Positions 1-12,431 of a stretch of DNA of 64,000 nt are shown here, in pieces; the stretch's first letter is position 1; the number at the start of each line of letters is the position of its first letter. Source of the DNA: Rotaria macrura (taxonomy: Eukaryota; Rotifera; Eurotatoria; Philodinida; Philodinidae); contig OENT01000249.1 in assembly GCA_900239685.1 (NCBI GenBank), positions 62,001-126,000 of the forward strand, in the 5' to 3' direction. Position numbers and translations under genes: made by a program. Under the pieces are notes generated by a model. It was not told where the DNA came from, ran no database searches, and worked only from the letters and a program-made list of their open reading frames with translations.

Positions 1-1226
1 CTCCATGTTTTTTCGATGAACAGTTGATGGTCTTCTAGTATTTAATAACTTTTGTGTTAAAAAAAAATACCAAGCTATGATTTCAAAGAGAATGCTTTGA
101 TTGAAATCGACAGAAGATTCTCTATCTCCTATCACTGACAACTAATTGTATGGTTGATCTAATCTAAACAGAACAGTCTGTTAATAGTCTGCAATATATC
201 ACTTGTCATAACTCGTAGCTAGGGTTGAGTGTGGGTAATAAAAAGATAAATATTCTTATTAAACAGAGTGGAAACTCCAATTTCTACCTATTAGAGGTGG
301 CCATAATGAATAAAACTTTGAAGTAATCTGTCGAACCAAGAAAAGATGCTCAATTGTGTTGTAATAAATATGCTTATAATGCACCGTGTGACTATTGATT
401 TCGATAAACAGCATAATTTGGTTCTCATCTTCTTTCTGATTCCTTCTGTGAACGCCAATACTTAATAGATTCCCATTCGAAATATAAGGTATTTCGATTA
501 CGATTAGTTCGAAGGTTGTGGGTTCGGGTATACAGGAACATTTCACCGACACCCTCACGGGCCCTTCATAGAAAATCTACTACTCAGAAACATGAAACAC
601 TTTTTATAACTCATCGTAGTTGTTATCATTCTGTTTGTGCATATGAAAAAGATATTATACAATAATGTAGTATTCTTCTACTTCGATTTGCTTTACAACG
701 GAAATAAATGATCAAATGGTAAAATAAGCTACACGAAAAAAGTATACAACTTTGAAAAACACAAATTATGAATAATGCTTCATATTTATGCATATTCATA
801 AAATGAACTTCTAGCAAAGTTCGATAAATACTGTTGAGTTATTCTCGCATACATAGAATGCAACGGTCCATCTTCATCAATAAATTTTTATGGGTGTCAA
901 CGCCTACGTAGTTCACCGTGAGATGTACTTATACACATAATTTATGATCTAAGAGCTGGCTTCGGATGTTAACTAATTTATTTGCTAACAGTTACAAGCG
1001 TTTTCTAAGCTTTTACGTTAGACTGTGCTTCAAGAAATTCGAAACAGAATTGCAACACATATAGTGAAGCGGTTTCTGTTTTTGAGTGACACATGTATGA
1101 GTTGAAGATCAGTTTTCTAATGTGCAACATGCATGGAGAAAAGATACGCCTTATCTATAGTGCGCATGAATAAGAATTTCTTCAATTACTTCAAGTTTGC
1201 CTCTCTCAAGACAACATAGGTAAATA
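1..1226. other. Gene-poor left edge
   Basis: I see no supported gene here. The longer open frames on the minus strand (259-558 and 626-817) lack a family signature and splice partners. The stretch ends in the 5' flank of the Hint-domain gene that starts at 1227. Confidence 0.5.
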
Positions 1227-3633
1227 ATGGGTTCTCCATATTCCGCAAATGAAAATTCTGATGAACTATCACGTGATACAAGTACAGATGAACCGAGAGT
1301 TCCCGATCAAAATACTGCATTACTGCCAGACCACAAGAGTACACAACAATCTACGAGGATGATCAAGAATAATTATATTTGCGCTATAGTCACATTGTGT
1401 ATTTTTGCTACCATTATATCTGTTACGGTCACGTCCATCGTTATTTTCGGCAAGAATCAATATGCTATGCCAACAACGAAAGTTTGTTCACAAATACAAA
1501 AGACGCATCTTTATGGCTTATCAGATTTCATAGCACAAACACGACACTATGTTTTTGAATAGATTTTGAAATCTACAACGACAACGACAACGACGACGAC
1601 GACGACGACGACACCGACAACGACGACGACAACTTCAACGACAACCACAACGACACCGACAACTTCAACGACAAACACAACGACACCGACAACGACAACG
1701 ACGACGACGACGACAACTTCAACGACAACCACAACGACACCGACAACGACGACAACAACTTCAACGACAACCACAACGACACCGACAACGACGACGACAA
1801 CTTCAACGACAACCACAACGACACCGACACACGCTCCTGGTAAGATTTTTTAGCATCTCTTATTAATATTTAGTTTTTCTTAGTTGATTCTTTGAATGAT
1901 TTATCAAAAATGTAGCATACAATTTTCATAAGGTTCAAATAAATTTCGAAGTGGAAATTTTTCTATTTCGCTGCGACTTATTCAATGATTTAGTGAACTT
2001 CTACATTTATTTAGGTTTCAGTTCAAGTCTTATACAGAAGTTGAAATATATCTCTACTCTGCATTGACTCGATGTCATGTGCATTCCATTTGAAGATTCT
2101 TAAATCTCAAGTATTTCTCTACAAAAACGCATGCATCATACGATTGTCGAGCACTTTTGACTAGAATAAAATTTCTGATTTAGAATTACGTATGTTTCCG
2201 AAGATCGCATCAAGAGTTCCATGATTATCTGTATTTTGGGGTATCTGTTAGTTGTAGAATGTATATCTTATAAACGAGTGACTGTCCAAATTACTTGAGA
2301 ATCTTGTCTTTTAAATTCCTCAGACCCCTAACGACAATCATTTATCATGAGTACTTGAATATTGTAATCTCTTAATTCTATGAGTATTTCGTCTGCGCAT
2401 GGCAACTGAGCACTCAATGTTTGAGATTAATGTAGTATTCTAGTGAACATTCACGAAAATATTGTATTTGTAACACTGAAAAAACACAAAGCCCTCTATA
2501 AAACATGTCTTAGAGTTTGCAAATGAAATACTGTATTTCTGTTGGATTGCGCTTAGATCGACTTTTGCAAACAGCATATGTGATATTTATAGTATTTGTA
2601 ATGCATAACATAGAACAACACCAAAAAACATACAAATTTGAATATTAGTTTATACATTTTTAGTGACAGGATCGCTTTAGGAACGCATATTCTGTCAAAC
2701 TTGAGTGTGAAAGTGTTTTTTCTTTCAATCCAAGCAGCATCCTAACACTTTTATTAAAAATATCTAGACCCACATTTCATGATACTTTCAAAATTTGAAA
2801 TTTTGTTTTATGTTATCTAGAGTCTAATAAAGGTTAGAAATTGAGTAAGAACTATCGAATTTTTTCGATCTAAATTCTAACAGTAGATAATCATACAGTA
2901 CGATTGATTTGTTTTACTTACTCACACGTTCCACTTATTTGAAACGATACATTTGCTCATTTTCATGATTGCAAGTTAAAAGAAATCAAAAGGAAAACAA
3001 CGAATTGAAAAGTTACAGGATAGTTGTGTAAAAAATCGAAATGTCTTAATAACAACAAAAACAAGTTGATTATTAAATTTTTATATAGTTTGCTTTGATG
3101 GTACTTCAATCGTATCCAAAGCGGATGGCACCTGGGTACGGATGGCTGATTTAAATGTTGGTGATCAAGTTTTAGTTACTTATCAAGCTACAAATGGTGA
3201 CCTGAAAATTCGATCAAGCCGAGTTCTGGCAGTCGATATCTATCAAAATTATAATCGCCTCCTTCCAGTTCACTATCTGAAAATTCACACAATGGCAAAC
3301 ACGAGTGCCCTTCATATTACACCGTCGCATTCAGTTCTCGTGAAAAAGAAATATGAACCATACGCTGAATACCTTTTTGCCGATGAAGTTAACATCGGAG
3401 ATAGTCTATACTTGGCAACAACTAACAATCATTCCACCAAAGAAATAGTTGTCACACATATAGAATATGTAGAGCTATTTGATGCCTATGCTCCATTGAC
3501 ACTCGAAGGAAATATCATTATCAATCATCTTGTTGTTTCATGCTATGGAACATTTAGACATTCAGTTGGGCATATGGTCAAAATGATACGGCGCTGGTGG
3601 TTGCATTGGTATCTCAACTTGTTGCTCTTGTAA
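1227..3633 (+). CDS. Membrane-anchored Thr-rich protein with C-terminal hedgehog-type Hint domain
   Basis: Three exons, 1227-1481, 1563-1839 and 3089-3633, join in phase and give 358 residues. An N-terminal cytoplasmic tail of about 48 residues is followed by one hydrophobic segment (about 50-72, type II anchor), then a stalk of almost pure Thr/Pro/Ser (about 90-175), then a Hint (hedgehog/intein) domain from Cys179. Hint signs are the start CFDGTSIVSK with Cys as the cyclising nucleophile, the LNVGDQVLV strand, the TxxH box ITPSHS (about 255-258), and VVSCYG near the end, as in hedgehog C-domains. Family knowledge: such domains self-cleave at the Cys. Inference: cleavage would release or modify the mucin-like ectodomain. 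No hedgehog signalling domain is present. The 81-nt intron 1482-1562 removes an in-frame TAG; the 1249-nt intron before the Hint exon is long. The first splice is the weakest part of the model. Confidence 0.78.
1572..1833 (+). repeat. Coding minisatellite (Thr codons)
   Basis: Tandem ACG/ACA-rich DNA, with a loosely repeated unit of about 42-45 bp containing acaacttcaacgacaacc and acaacgacaccgacaac, encodes the Thr/Pro/Ser stalk of the Hint protein. Its length is probably variable between alleles. Long antisense open frames across it are artefacts of the repeat. Confidence 0.85.
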
Positions 3634-5513
3634 GAATAAAACATTCAGTTTCAGTTATCAAATTCACCAATACATAGAACTCGAAAAAATATACAACGTG
3701 CTAACTATTAGGTGATTTCGAACTTTTCAATCTACTAACGCCATCTTTATGCCACCTATTGATAGCATATCATTCTATATATTGAAATAGAAGCATGAAT
3801 TTAATTTTTCTATATTTTGTGCGATATTGAGAAAAGACAATGGGATTTAAAAAATAAATCATCACTTATGTCAAATTCAAATCATGCGCGAATCTTTTCT
3901 CTTGTTAATCTGTTAAAAGATTTACTTGTATATTTCTCAGCCAAACCCAACCAGACGGTGGCAACGTAGCTCAGAAGTTTGAATTCATGTGAATGATAGA
4001 TGATGCTGTGACTATTTCACAAGATTATGTTGAATATGATACCCCTAACGTGTAAATATTGTGCCAATGATGAGAACTTGTGCAGAATGTTCTCATTCTC
4101 GTTGTTCGTAATGTATAGAGCACTAGATATTGCTCGCTTTTAAATGTTCGATAGCATTTCATACAAAATGAATCATATGGTAGACAAATGTATGAGCACT
4201 GTACTCTGGTATAATGACTTAATTTTCTATTATGAACAATAAAGTCTTGGTTCATAATCGTCGTCATATGAGCGACACAGAACTTTATAGAAATTAGAAG
4301 GAAAACAATTAGAATATGATTCGTTAGAATATAAATGAGAATTTCGTTTTTATTTTATGTTAATCTTATCCTTCATGAACTAAGTTTATGATATCATGTG
4401 TTTGATTTATTGAGATGTTGTATTAGGAATATACTATGGTTAACTGACTATCCTTCCAATACGGACGAGATGATGAAATAGAATGATGTCGATAAAACAT
4501 GAAACGTGTATTATTACGTAGGAGAAAAATGTTTTGGCAGGCTGCACGAAGTCCTTCTTATTCTATGGTGATAAAAATATTCCTCAGTGTAGATTTGCCC
4601 TTAATATAAGACTGAAGTCCTTATATATATGTTTATTTCACGTTTTGAAATAACGACAAGAACAAATTACTAAAAACAATTCCTAACGATAGAATTGTAT
4701 ATAAACATACAATTATATCTATCTGTTATATATCGAAAATATATAAAATGCGCAAAAGAAATAATATTGCGTAATAGACAATTAAGCAATAAAATAGTCA
4801 GGTCATTGTTTCTCTTATGAATTGACCTCGAAGAAGCACGCAACAAGAAGATGAAGGACAAGAACAATGCCCAATCACAAAAAAAACGAATATATAGAGA
4901 AAGCAGAACGAAAGAAGAAACGAAAGAAAATAACATGCTACTAGAAAGGAAACATCACCAACACTCAGTATTTTACATGTCAATATTTCTATAGATCTTT
5001 GAAGAACAAAAGAAAGCTATGGTTTCTAGAATGGTGAATTTGAATGAGGTAAGATTTAGCTAGGCTTTGGTGTTCTTTTGTGTGTAACACGTGTGAGTCT
5101 TCTCTAAATGCACACATAGCTCACAACTAACCCACACCAACACCGACACCCCACTCACGCTCTGACTAGCTCTAGTTCTGACACAAGTAGAGTGGTTCTC
5201 ATAGATGTATATGTGATCAGGAGTTACTGAAATGATTTGACGATGTGCACTTCATTACATTCAACAGTTATGTGTGTTGATGAAAATCAATATATCGTTC
5301 GCTCATACAGGTTCTTTTGTTTGTATTCTATTATATTCTATTAGAAAGTAGATTCATTCGACTTATATTCTCGAATATAAAAATTATTTCATAAAAATTG
5401 ATTGGATGAAGTCTTTTTTTTCCAGTTCTACTGTCAATTGGAGCTTGCTGTTGACTCCGAGCTAGAAGCAACATTGAAAAATGGTTCCCGAATAAAATTT
5501 TATCAACTGATGA
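3634..5513. other. Intergenic, no gene recognised
   Basis: AT-rich sequence between two genes pointing towards each other. The open frames seen (for example 4025-4267 and 4670-4936 on minus) are low-complexity or hydrophobic and have no recognisable motif. A short GC-richer, CA/CC-rich patch near 5130-5160 has no clear function. Confidence 0.5.
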
Positions 5514-5695
5514 TTACTCGATATATCGAGGAACTTTGATAGTTTGTAGTGCTTGCAATTTCGTTGGTTCTACACCTGGATTAACATCCATAATTTCTTT
5601 CAGGGTACATTTGAACCTTCTGCTCAAGCCATAAAAAGTTTCTCCTTCCTGAACTTTGTAAGTAAACATAGCTGTTGTGATATCCGGAACATTAT
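5514..5695 (-). CDS. LysM domain protein, terminal exon
   Basis: The exon encodes a single LysM carbohydrate-binding module at the C-terminus: FTYKVQEGETFYGLSRRF followed by the helix KEIMDVNPGV and the final strand IKVPR. This matches the usual YxVxxGDTLxxIAxxF ... NPG ... IxIP pattern over about 45 residues. LysM binds N-acetylglucosamine glycans (chitin, peptidoglycan). The frame stays open upstream to 5753 but has only a GTG there; a pyrimidine-rich acceptor (ttcttgtgcttag) ends at 5696, so the coding part probably begins at 5695 and an upstream exon is missing. I could not find that exon, so the start, and whether a signal peptide exists, are unknown. It could also be a decayed copy. Confidence 0.6.
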
Positions 5696-5753
5696 CTAAG
5701 CACAAGAATGCAAACATATTCAAACTAATCGATATGATATTGGATACATGCAC

Positions 5754-6115
5754 TATTCGTCAGGGTAACATGTATATTCGTTCGTTAATGTATGCCTGAT
5801 CAAATTTCCACAGAAAATACATCCGCTATTGAATCTCTTTCAGTATAGTTACTGTATAAACACGATCAAGCTAATCACAGAAGCGTAGCGGTTAGAACAT
5901 TATCATTTTCACTTTTTTTTCTTATTCAAGATCTAGCTGAAAAAGTGTACTCATATGTATATTTATATATATATATATATGTATATAATGAACCGTTCGT
6001 TAAAAGACTATTGCCATCGAACGATAATTATTTCCTAGTATAGTCTACTCTCTATTTCCTTGATCGTCTTCTTTTTGTATAGAAGCTGTTTCACAAATTT
6101 TGATACTAAGGAACA
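5754..6115. other. Intergenic with (TA)n tract
   Basis: Spacer between the LysM exon and the stop codon of the next minus-strand gene. It contains a short TA dinucleotide run near 5962-5982. The upstream exon of the LysM gene may lie here but is not recognisable. Confidence 0.5.
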
Positions 6116-9100
6116 CTATTGTGACGCTGCCTCATATCCAATCAGATGGGCTTTTATGATTCTTTGATATAAATAAAAGTCACCATCGAAACGAATGTCT
6201 TTCCATGTAATAAAGTCACTATATAGTACTGAGAGAAATGTGGGCTCTGAAGTTTGAAAAAACAATTTGTCAAATTCATTCAAGCAGAACCAAAAATGAT
6301 CGTTCCGTATAACAGCATCCTTACGAACGCACTCAGTTCTGAGCATGTATTTCGTCATTTTTTCAGTGTCTAGAATGGTTCCTACATCTCTCAATGGTAT
6401 TAAATAGTCGACGTGTTTAATACTAACCCTTACTAAGTTTTAGAATTAAAAATATTCGAGAACATGAAAACATAGAAACGATCTGTTCGAATTCTATACT
6501 TACGCATTACAAGCGAGTTCCGGGATTGCAAACGATTCCAACACTTCTGCTCTCTATATTTACTTTTTGCCTCACACTAGCTAATCTGTAGACTTAAGAT
6601 ATTATAATCGATATCAATATTATGCGATGAAATAGGAAATATCTTTTTTATCATGTAATCTTCTTCTTCAGTGATCGATTAGGGCACTTACGAGGATGAT
6701 CAACTGTCCTAAGTAATATTCGGGACACTTACTATGATTCGTCTGGAGAGTCATCGCATCTTCTTCGTTCAACGTTTGTAATGACATCATATATTCGTCG
6801 CTTGTTATCAACGCGGGTGTGTCCAATTGATAGAACAGTGGACTCTCATTTGCATTTTCGTCCGCAGTATTATGAGTTGTTTTAATTTTTTTCGGAGCAG
6901 ATTCTCGTTCACTATTTTGCTGAGGATGCTGAGGATTTGTGACATTTTGACGAGTATTTAGCGTAAGGATGAACTCGTGGGCCCGAGAATCAGATGAGAT
7001 CGATCCGTCGGTAGAGGTTTGCGCATGACTCTACAATTACATGAATCCATATTAGAAGAAAGTATACAACAAACCTATGTAGTAAATAGAATCGAATAGT
7101 GAAAGGCGTCTACTACTCACTTCATCAAAGTTTACCGATGGGCTGTCGTGTTGATTTCTATGATCTGCAGAAGATGGATGTGAAGAAAAACCATTCGGAG
7201 TTATAATGTTGAATTCATCTGAAGTCTCATAATATTGAGAAGGATCACCGTAACATGCATCCATTGGTATTCCGACTTCAAAGTAGCTGATATTCGGATC
7301 TGGAAAATCTTACGCTAAACAATCAGTATGAAGTTTTTCAAAACAATCTTACTTACTTCCTATTCCGTCCGACGACACAGCTAAGGGATTCATGATCCCA
7401 GGACAGGTAACCCTATCATTCTGAAATGGCTGACTAATATAAGACAGATTGAAACTTGGATCGGATGCATTCAACTGGCTATTTGTTGCTGTTGGTTGAA
7501 ATGAATCATTGTCTAAAATAAATGATTAAAATAGCGGAGAATAATGCTACTCTGCTAAAATATAAGTTTATGAAACATTCGCGATAAACAAAGTCGAAAT
7601 GGCGAAAAATTAAACCAAATCCATGTAAGTAGAGAAGTTTGCTCGCAAAAGATTGATCAATTAGTAATCAAGATAAACAAATAGACGTTTCTAATCTAGT
7701 TCCATCAGAAGGTCTCAATGATTCTAAGCTTCAGTAAAATTATGTACTACAATAATTGCTCTATGCTTGAACTCCTTGTCCTGAACTTATGAGTAATAAC
7801 AGCTCTCTTGAACCCCAATCATCAATCACTTTGTTGAAGTAGTTGCATTATTTTAGTTGTATTGAACACTTTACCTGCGTTAGTTACCACCACTCATATG
7901 GTCGAGACTGTAACTTGTTCATCGGTATACTACTAAGCGGTTCATTTAGTTTATCGTTTAGGTTGGAAAAATTAAAAACCTATAATATTTTTCGTCGATT
8001 TAGAACCTTGTCTTCTCTGTCAGTCCAAATATGTACATACATTCTGAAAATCTGATTAGATGCTTTCAAAATTAAGAGTTATACTAAAAACATTTGTGAT
8101 GGTGCTAGTTAAAAGAACCATAAGAATTGTTGAACATCTTATTTCAAAAAAATGAATACTCATATAGTTTTGTCGTAAGAACTCGAGCTTCTGCACGTCT
8201 ACTTGAAATGTAAGTTATACATCAAGATGGCCCTAAGAGGGTTATTCAAGGAGACTACTACGATTGGTAGATCTTCACCCAAGATATGTACCCTACGCCA
8301 TATTGCTGACATAATACATCAGTAGTATTTAATAAGTTTTAAATTTGTCAACAATCGCAAGTTTGTGATTGTTAAAAGATCTCACGTTAGAGTAGTAAAT
8401 ATAGGTATAGGAAAAGTACTAGTAAAGGACGCACTATTTTATATGAAAAAAAATTGAAAATATTACGACTGAAATAGAAATTCATTTGAGATTTTGCAGT
8501 CCTTTGAAATCTATCAGAGATTGCTTCATATATCTATCAACGATTTCCATAGAAACTATTAACAATATTTCATGAAATAAAATGATTCAATCTAGTCTCG
8601 TAAGTTTCATGGCGCTTTAGGGTCACATAGGACTTGGATACCTCCATGTATAGGTATGATTTCGGCTACTTGAGCGTACTGATATGATATCAAATCTAAA
8701 CGGATTACATTGCATCTTTAAGTCAAATGTCGACGATATATTTGTATCTGTGAAAAGGATATGCTCAAAACGACAAGTTACAAAGTGTATTAGATTAAGT
8801 GTTTAAATAAAATATCATCAGTCTGAAATAGATCGATTGTAATATACAGAACCGAGATGTTCATTGTCGAACTGTAGTTTCACTTAAGATTGAATCATCT
8901 TCTGTTTTAAATTCTAATATTCAGTGAGCAATCTTACGTCATGATTTTCACTATTGAATAAGTTTCCTATTTTCTCATCGAAAGTGAGATATGCTAGGAT
9001 GATTTTTTAGAAGAAGAGAGAAAGGATAAAAACCTATTTGAAATTTTTCCAAGTCTACTCAAGTTCCGTGTACCATTCCAAATAATGCATACACTTTAAT

Positions 9101-11215
9101 CAATATTGTAAACATCGGATTTCAATCGATTCTACTCTAGTTAACAAATAAAGTTCCAGTTCATCCGGCATAACGTTTCGGCAGGAAAAGATAAAATGAA
9201 ATTTAATAACGTTTCCAGTCCATACATATCTATATCCTTTTTCTATGTATGAATATGGTGTAAGTAAATCGATACCTCTTTTTTTAGAGGTCTTGGTAAG
9301 TGTATTTAAATTTATTCGACTTCTATTATACATCTTAACGAGTAAAATTGAATCTATGCGTCTGAAACCGTACTGCTTTTTTATCTCATACTACAGTCGC
9401 CAAACGTCAACCAGTATAAGTAGGAATAATTTTACCTTAACTCGTCCTCTTCGGACCTACCTTATGTCTAATTTAGATAAGTCAATGTACAAATACATGA
9501 CTGATATTACGGATCTCAGTGTGTCTAGCGTACAGAAGCTAATAAGTTTGAACTGTCATAAAGGAGTATGCTTGCACTGAAACGTCATGTTCGAAGCTGT
9601 TTATAGCATTTCTGTGATAGCCACTAGCATTCCTCATGATGCTCATGGCGTTCTTTATTATGTTGTAGACGGAGGCGCATAGATGAAGAGGCACAGATAA
9701 ATACGAATCGATAAGGACGTGAGAGTGAAGACATACAAATGAAAATGTATGAATAAGGAGGTCCCGATTGAAATGCGTTGATACGAAGGTGTAGACAAGA
9801 AAATCATGCCACTAAAGTTTGTTTCACCTGAGATTTAATCGTACTACGAACTCATCGGAGAAAGGGTGCATCATGTTTTTCAACGTTTTCCACAGATATC
9901 TTAAAACGGAGTATATGAATATTTCAGAATACTGTCTTGACAACACGCTTTCTAGAAATCTCCAACAGAAATTTGTTTGTTTTGTGCTCCTATGCTATAC
10001 TATTCGCATGAAAGAAAGCAATAAGTAGCTTGAATCGAAATCGATTCACTATAGGTCCTATAGCTAGTTCGATTTTAAGCATCTAGAAAATTCGAACATA
10101 AATGAATGAAAATTTCTCCTAAGGTTCGAGAAACAGCAATTCACTAGTGCTTGTCTGTCTGTAACACTTGTTATAATCACCATAGTCATTTCTCCCATAG
10201 TTACCGTCTTTCGTACTATCAATATAATAAATCGTGTCATACCGATAGTCATATGTGCCATCACTATGAATATTCGAATCAAGTGTCGCAGATAGACAGA
10301 CACAAGTAGTATAACAGAAAGCTCTCCATATATTCCCTTATGATCGGTTTCGAGTTTTTCGACTACATTCTTTCCTTCCTGGTACTTCTATGAAACACGA
10401 TCTAAAAGGAGTATTGAAGTATATTCAAGTAAAAGTTTGCATCCAACCCACGGATCTTCATATCATGACACATGATTTAATTACTTGATAAGTATTTAGT
10501 TAGTCTATTGTTTTTCATAGGCTTTGAAGTACCTTTCGTTGCATCAAATATGCTTAAATGCTGCTCCAATCGCATGAAAATATATACCATTGATTCCTTA
10601 TCCTACTTATAGAAAAACAAGTGAAAAATAATGAATAAACGAGTCCGAGGTTACATAAAAGAAAGCAGCATTCCTGTTAATATGGAGTAACAGCAATAAT
10701 ATCATATTTAAAATTTTGAGATCACTCAGGAATTTCTCTAAAATCTTTTATTTAAATGCTCATAGAAAACTGACCGGGAAACTCAAATAGTAAGAGATTC
10801 ACTGAAAGAACTGATCCACATATTCGGCATCACGGTGGATCATTCAAACTATATCTAATGCTACATAAGCCTAGTGTAATATAGTTCCTGCAGAAGGCAC
10901 ATAAAGTTTTCGTAAAGAAACACTAAATCAAGGTAGTGATAAATTTTTATATCGAAAGCCTCATGTACAGATGCATCAATTTGCATTGAATTATTCAAAT
11001 CATTAGTAACTCTTTAACTTACTGTTTCTCTGCCTGACGCGTCTTCCACCGTGAGCTGCGCAAAGTCCAATATTTTGAGCTTGTTTAAAACAATCATGAA
11101 ATGAGCATAATCTTCGCCATTTTGTACCATCGTATTCCCAAGTTATGTCATTTTCGTCTGTCCTCCTCTCACCTTTATGGGGTTGCTTGTTTTCGAAACC
11201 TATGTTAGCAGACAT
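6116..11215 (-). CDS. WRKY19-type zinc-finger protein, six exons
   Basis: Exons 11215-11023, 7512-7357, 7299-7121, 7030-6692, 6553-6504 and 6422-6116 join in phase at GT-AG sites, mostly with GTAAGT donors, and give 407 residues. Exon 1 carries a Cys/His motif, RLCSFHDCFKQAQNIGLCAA followed by HGG, i.e. C-x4-C-x9-C-x2-H. This resembles the short zinc-finger repeats of plant WRKY19-like and oomycete proteins. Exons 2-4 are polar and Ser/Asn/Gln-rich, typical of a disordered region; exon 4 has a basic PKKIK stretch that could be a nuclear signal. The C-terminal ~130 residues look folded but match nothing I know. Inference: a nuclear, possibly DNA-binding protein. Intron 1 is 3510 nt. Exon 1 may not be the true first exon, since an acceptor-like AG lies just inside it. 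Confidence 0.6.
7513..11022. other. 3.5-kb intron of the zinc-finger gene
   Basis: The intron has a GTAAGT donor and a tttattttag acceptor. Open frames inside it, including 9245-9580 on plus and 10064-10303 on minus, show no family motif and no splice partners. No terminal inverted repeats were seen by eye. Confidence 0.5.
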
Positions 11216-12431
11216 AAAAATCTAAAATACGAGATATTGGTCATACGTCGCTTATCGAAGAAGTTAGTCGATCACGGACCCATAGGATGGTCTGCAATAA
11301 AAATATTGCTGACATCGAAATAAATTCACTCATGAAAAGGAATGCTACCAGGTTTCCAGGCTAGTAAAGGATGGGTAAAAGGACTAATCGTTTTTCTAGT
11401 CGTATTGTTAATCTCGGCCTCTATGCATGTGAGTAAGTGGATGCGTAATGTCCCTTTCCTTCACTTCTTCATTGACGCTTTACACTTATCGCCTGCTCTC
11501 ATCACCAGACAATCAACTAAATTGTTCATTGTCAGTTACCTGAGAGCCTAACAGCCCGCCCCCTGTTCCTTGATAAAAAAATGGAGAAAATCAATCTCGT
11601 TGAGATCAAATTGTATAGAATGTGAGAATCTAAAACTCAACTTACCGTACATGCTACACAAGCACGTGCTTAAAAATATATTAGTTTGAATTATCTGAAC
11701 ATGGTCTTTTATATGTACATAGCCATTTTCGTACACTTAATCAACACAAACATTGAATCATTTTGATGACATCTTGTTTTTTTCCTATATGTTTTGTTGG
11801 TACTCTGGATGGTGCAATCCTTTTGTATGTTGTTTGTTTAATCGAATTCTCTCAGTTACTTCTTCGGGGAAAGAGAGTATGTTTTGTTTCAATTTTTTTC
11901 ATGTGTTCTTTTCTGCCCTTGAGCAGTAATGTCTAGAAATCACGTTTTCTTCACTACTCTATTCAAAATCTAAAATAAATTTTTAAGGGAGTCTATCATC
12001 ATAAAAATTTAAAAGGGTGTACATTGGTTTCCAATAGGGGTTCGCAAGCAGTCTTCATGATGTAATTATATAGCTCACATATGTATCCTTAAAAGTAGAT
12101 TATTAGTGAAAATAAGAATCCTACCAGCCTAAATGTTTATATAGGTAAACAAAATGGTATAATGAATGAATCCTTACATCCTCGTATTGCAATTCTTTTA
12201 AAGACATAATGGATTTTAAATAATTCAACTGAAAATTCAGTGTACATGAAATGCGTTATAGGAATAGGTTTATGCTTGCTATCATTTTCGTTCATCTTTT
12301 TCACTTATGATTGACGAAGTCAATATAAAATTCCACTCAGCATACGACGACGTTAAATTTTGCCGTTTAACAGTGTGGTGTCGGGGGGGGGGGCAGGGAG
12401 GCTCAGTCCCGGTAATTGCTTCAATACAAAA
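11216..12431. other. Intergenic, possible transposon debris
   Basis: No intact gene. A short plus-strand frame at 11342-11390 reads FQASKGWVKGL, reminiscent of the DNA-binding helix region of pogo/Tigger transposases, but the frame does not continue as such a protein. An 11-G run lies at 12383-12393. Confidence 0.4.

Noticed and set aside
259..558. 99-codon minus-strand frame
   Set aside because: Contains no motif I recognise and no phase-consistent flanking exon; could be a decayed exon but nothing supports it.
1547..1830. Antisense open frames rich in Val or Ser across the Thr repeat
   Set aside because: They are reverse-strand shadows of the ACN repeat; no start context, domain or splice partners.
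6738..6761. 24-nt GTAAGT...TTAG segment inside exon 4 of the zinc-finger gene as an intron
   Set aside because: Too short to be an intron, and reading through keeps the frame and joins the next exon in phase.
9245..9580. 111-codon plus-strand frame in the long zinc-finger intron
   Set aside because: Hydrophobic and Ser-rich mixture without motif; length is within chance expectation for this AT-rich intron.
11342..11551. FQASKGWVKG similarity to pogo/Tigger helix
   Set aside because: Only about 10 residues match and the frame then becomes unrelated hydrophobic sequence; too little to call a transposon.
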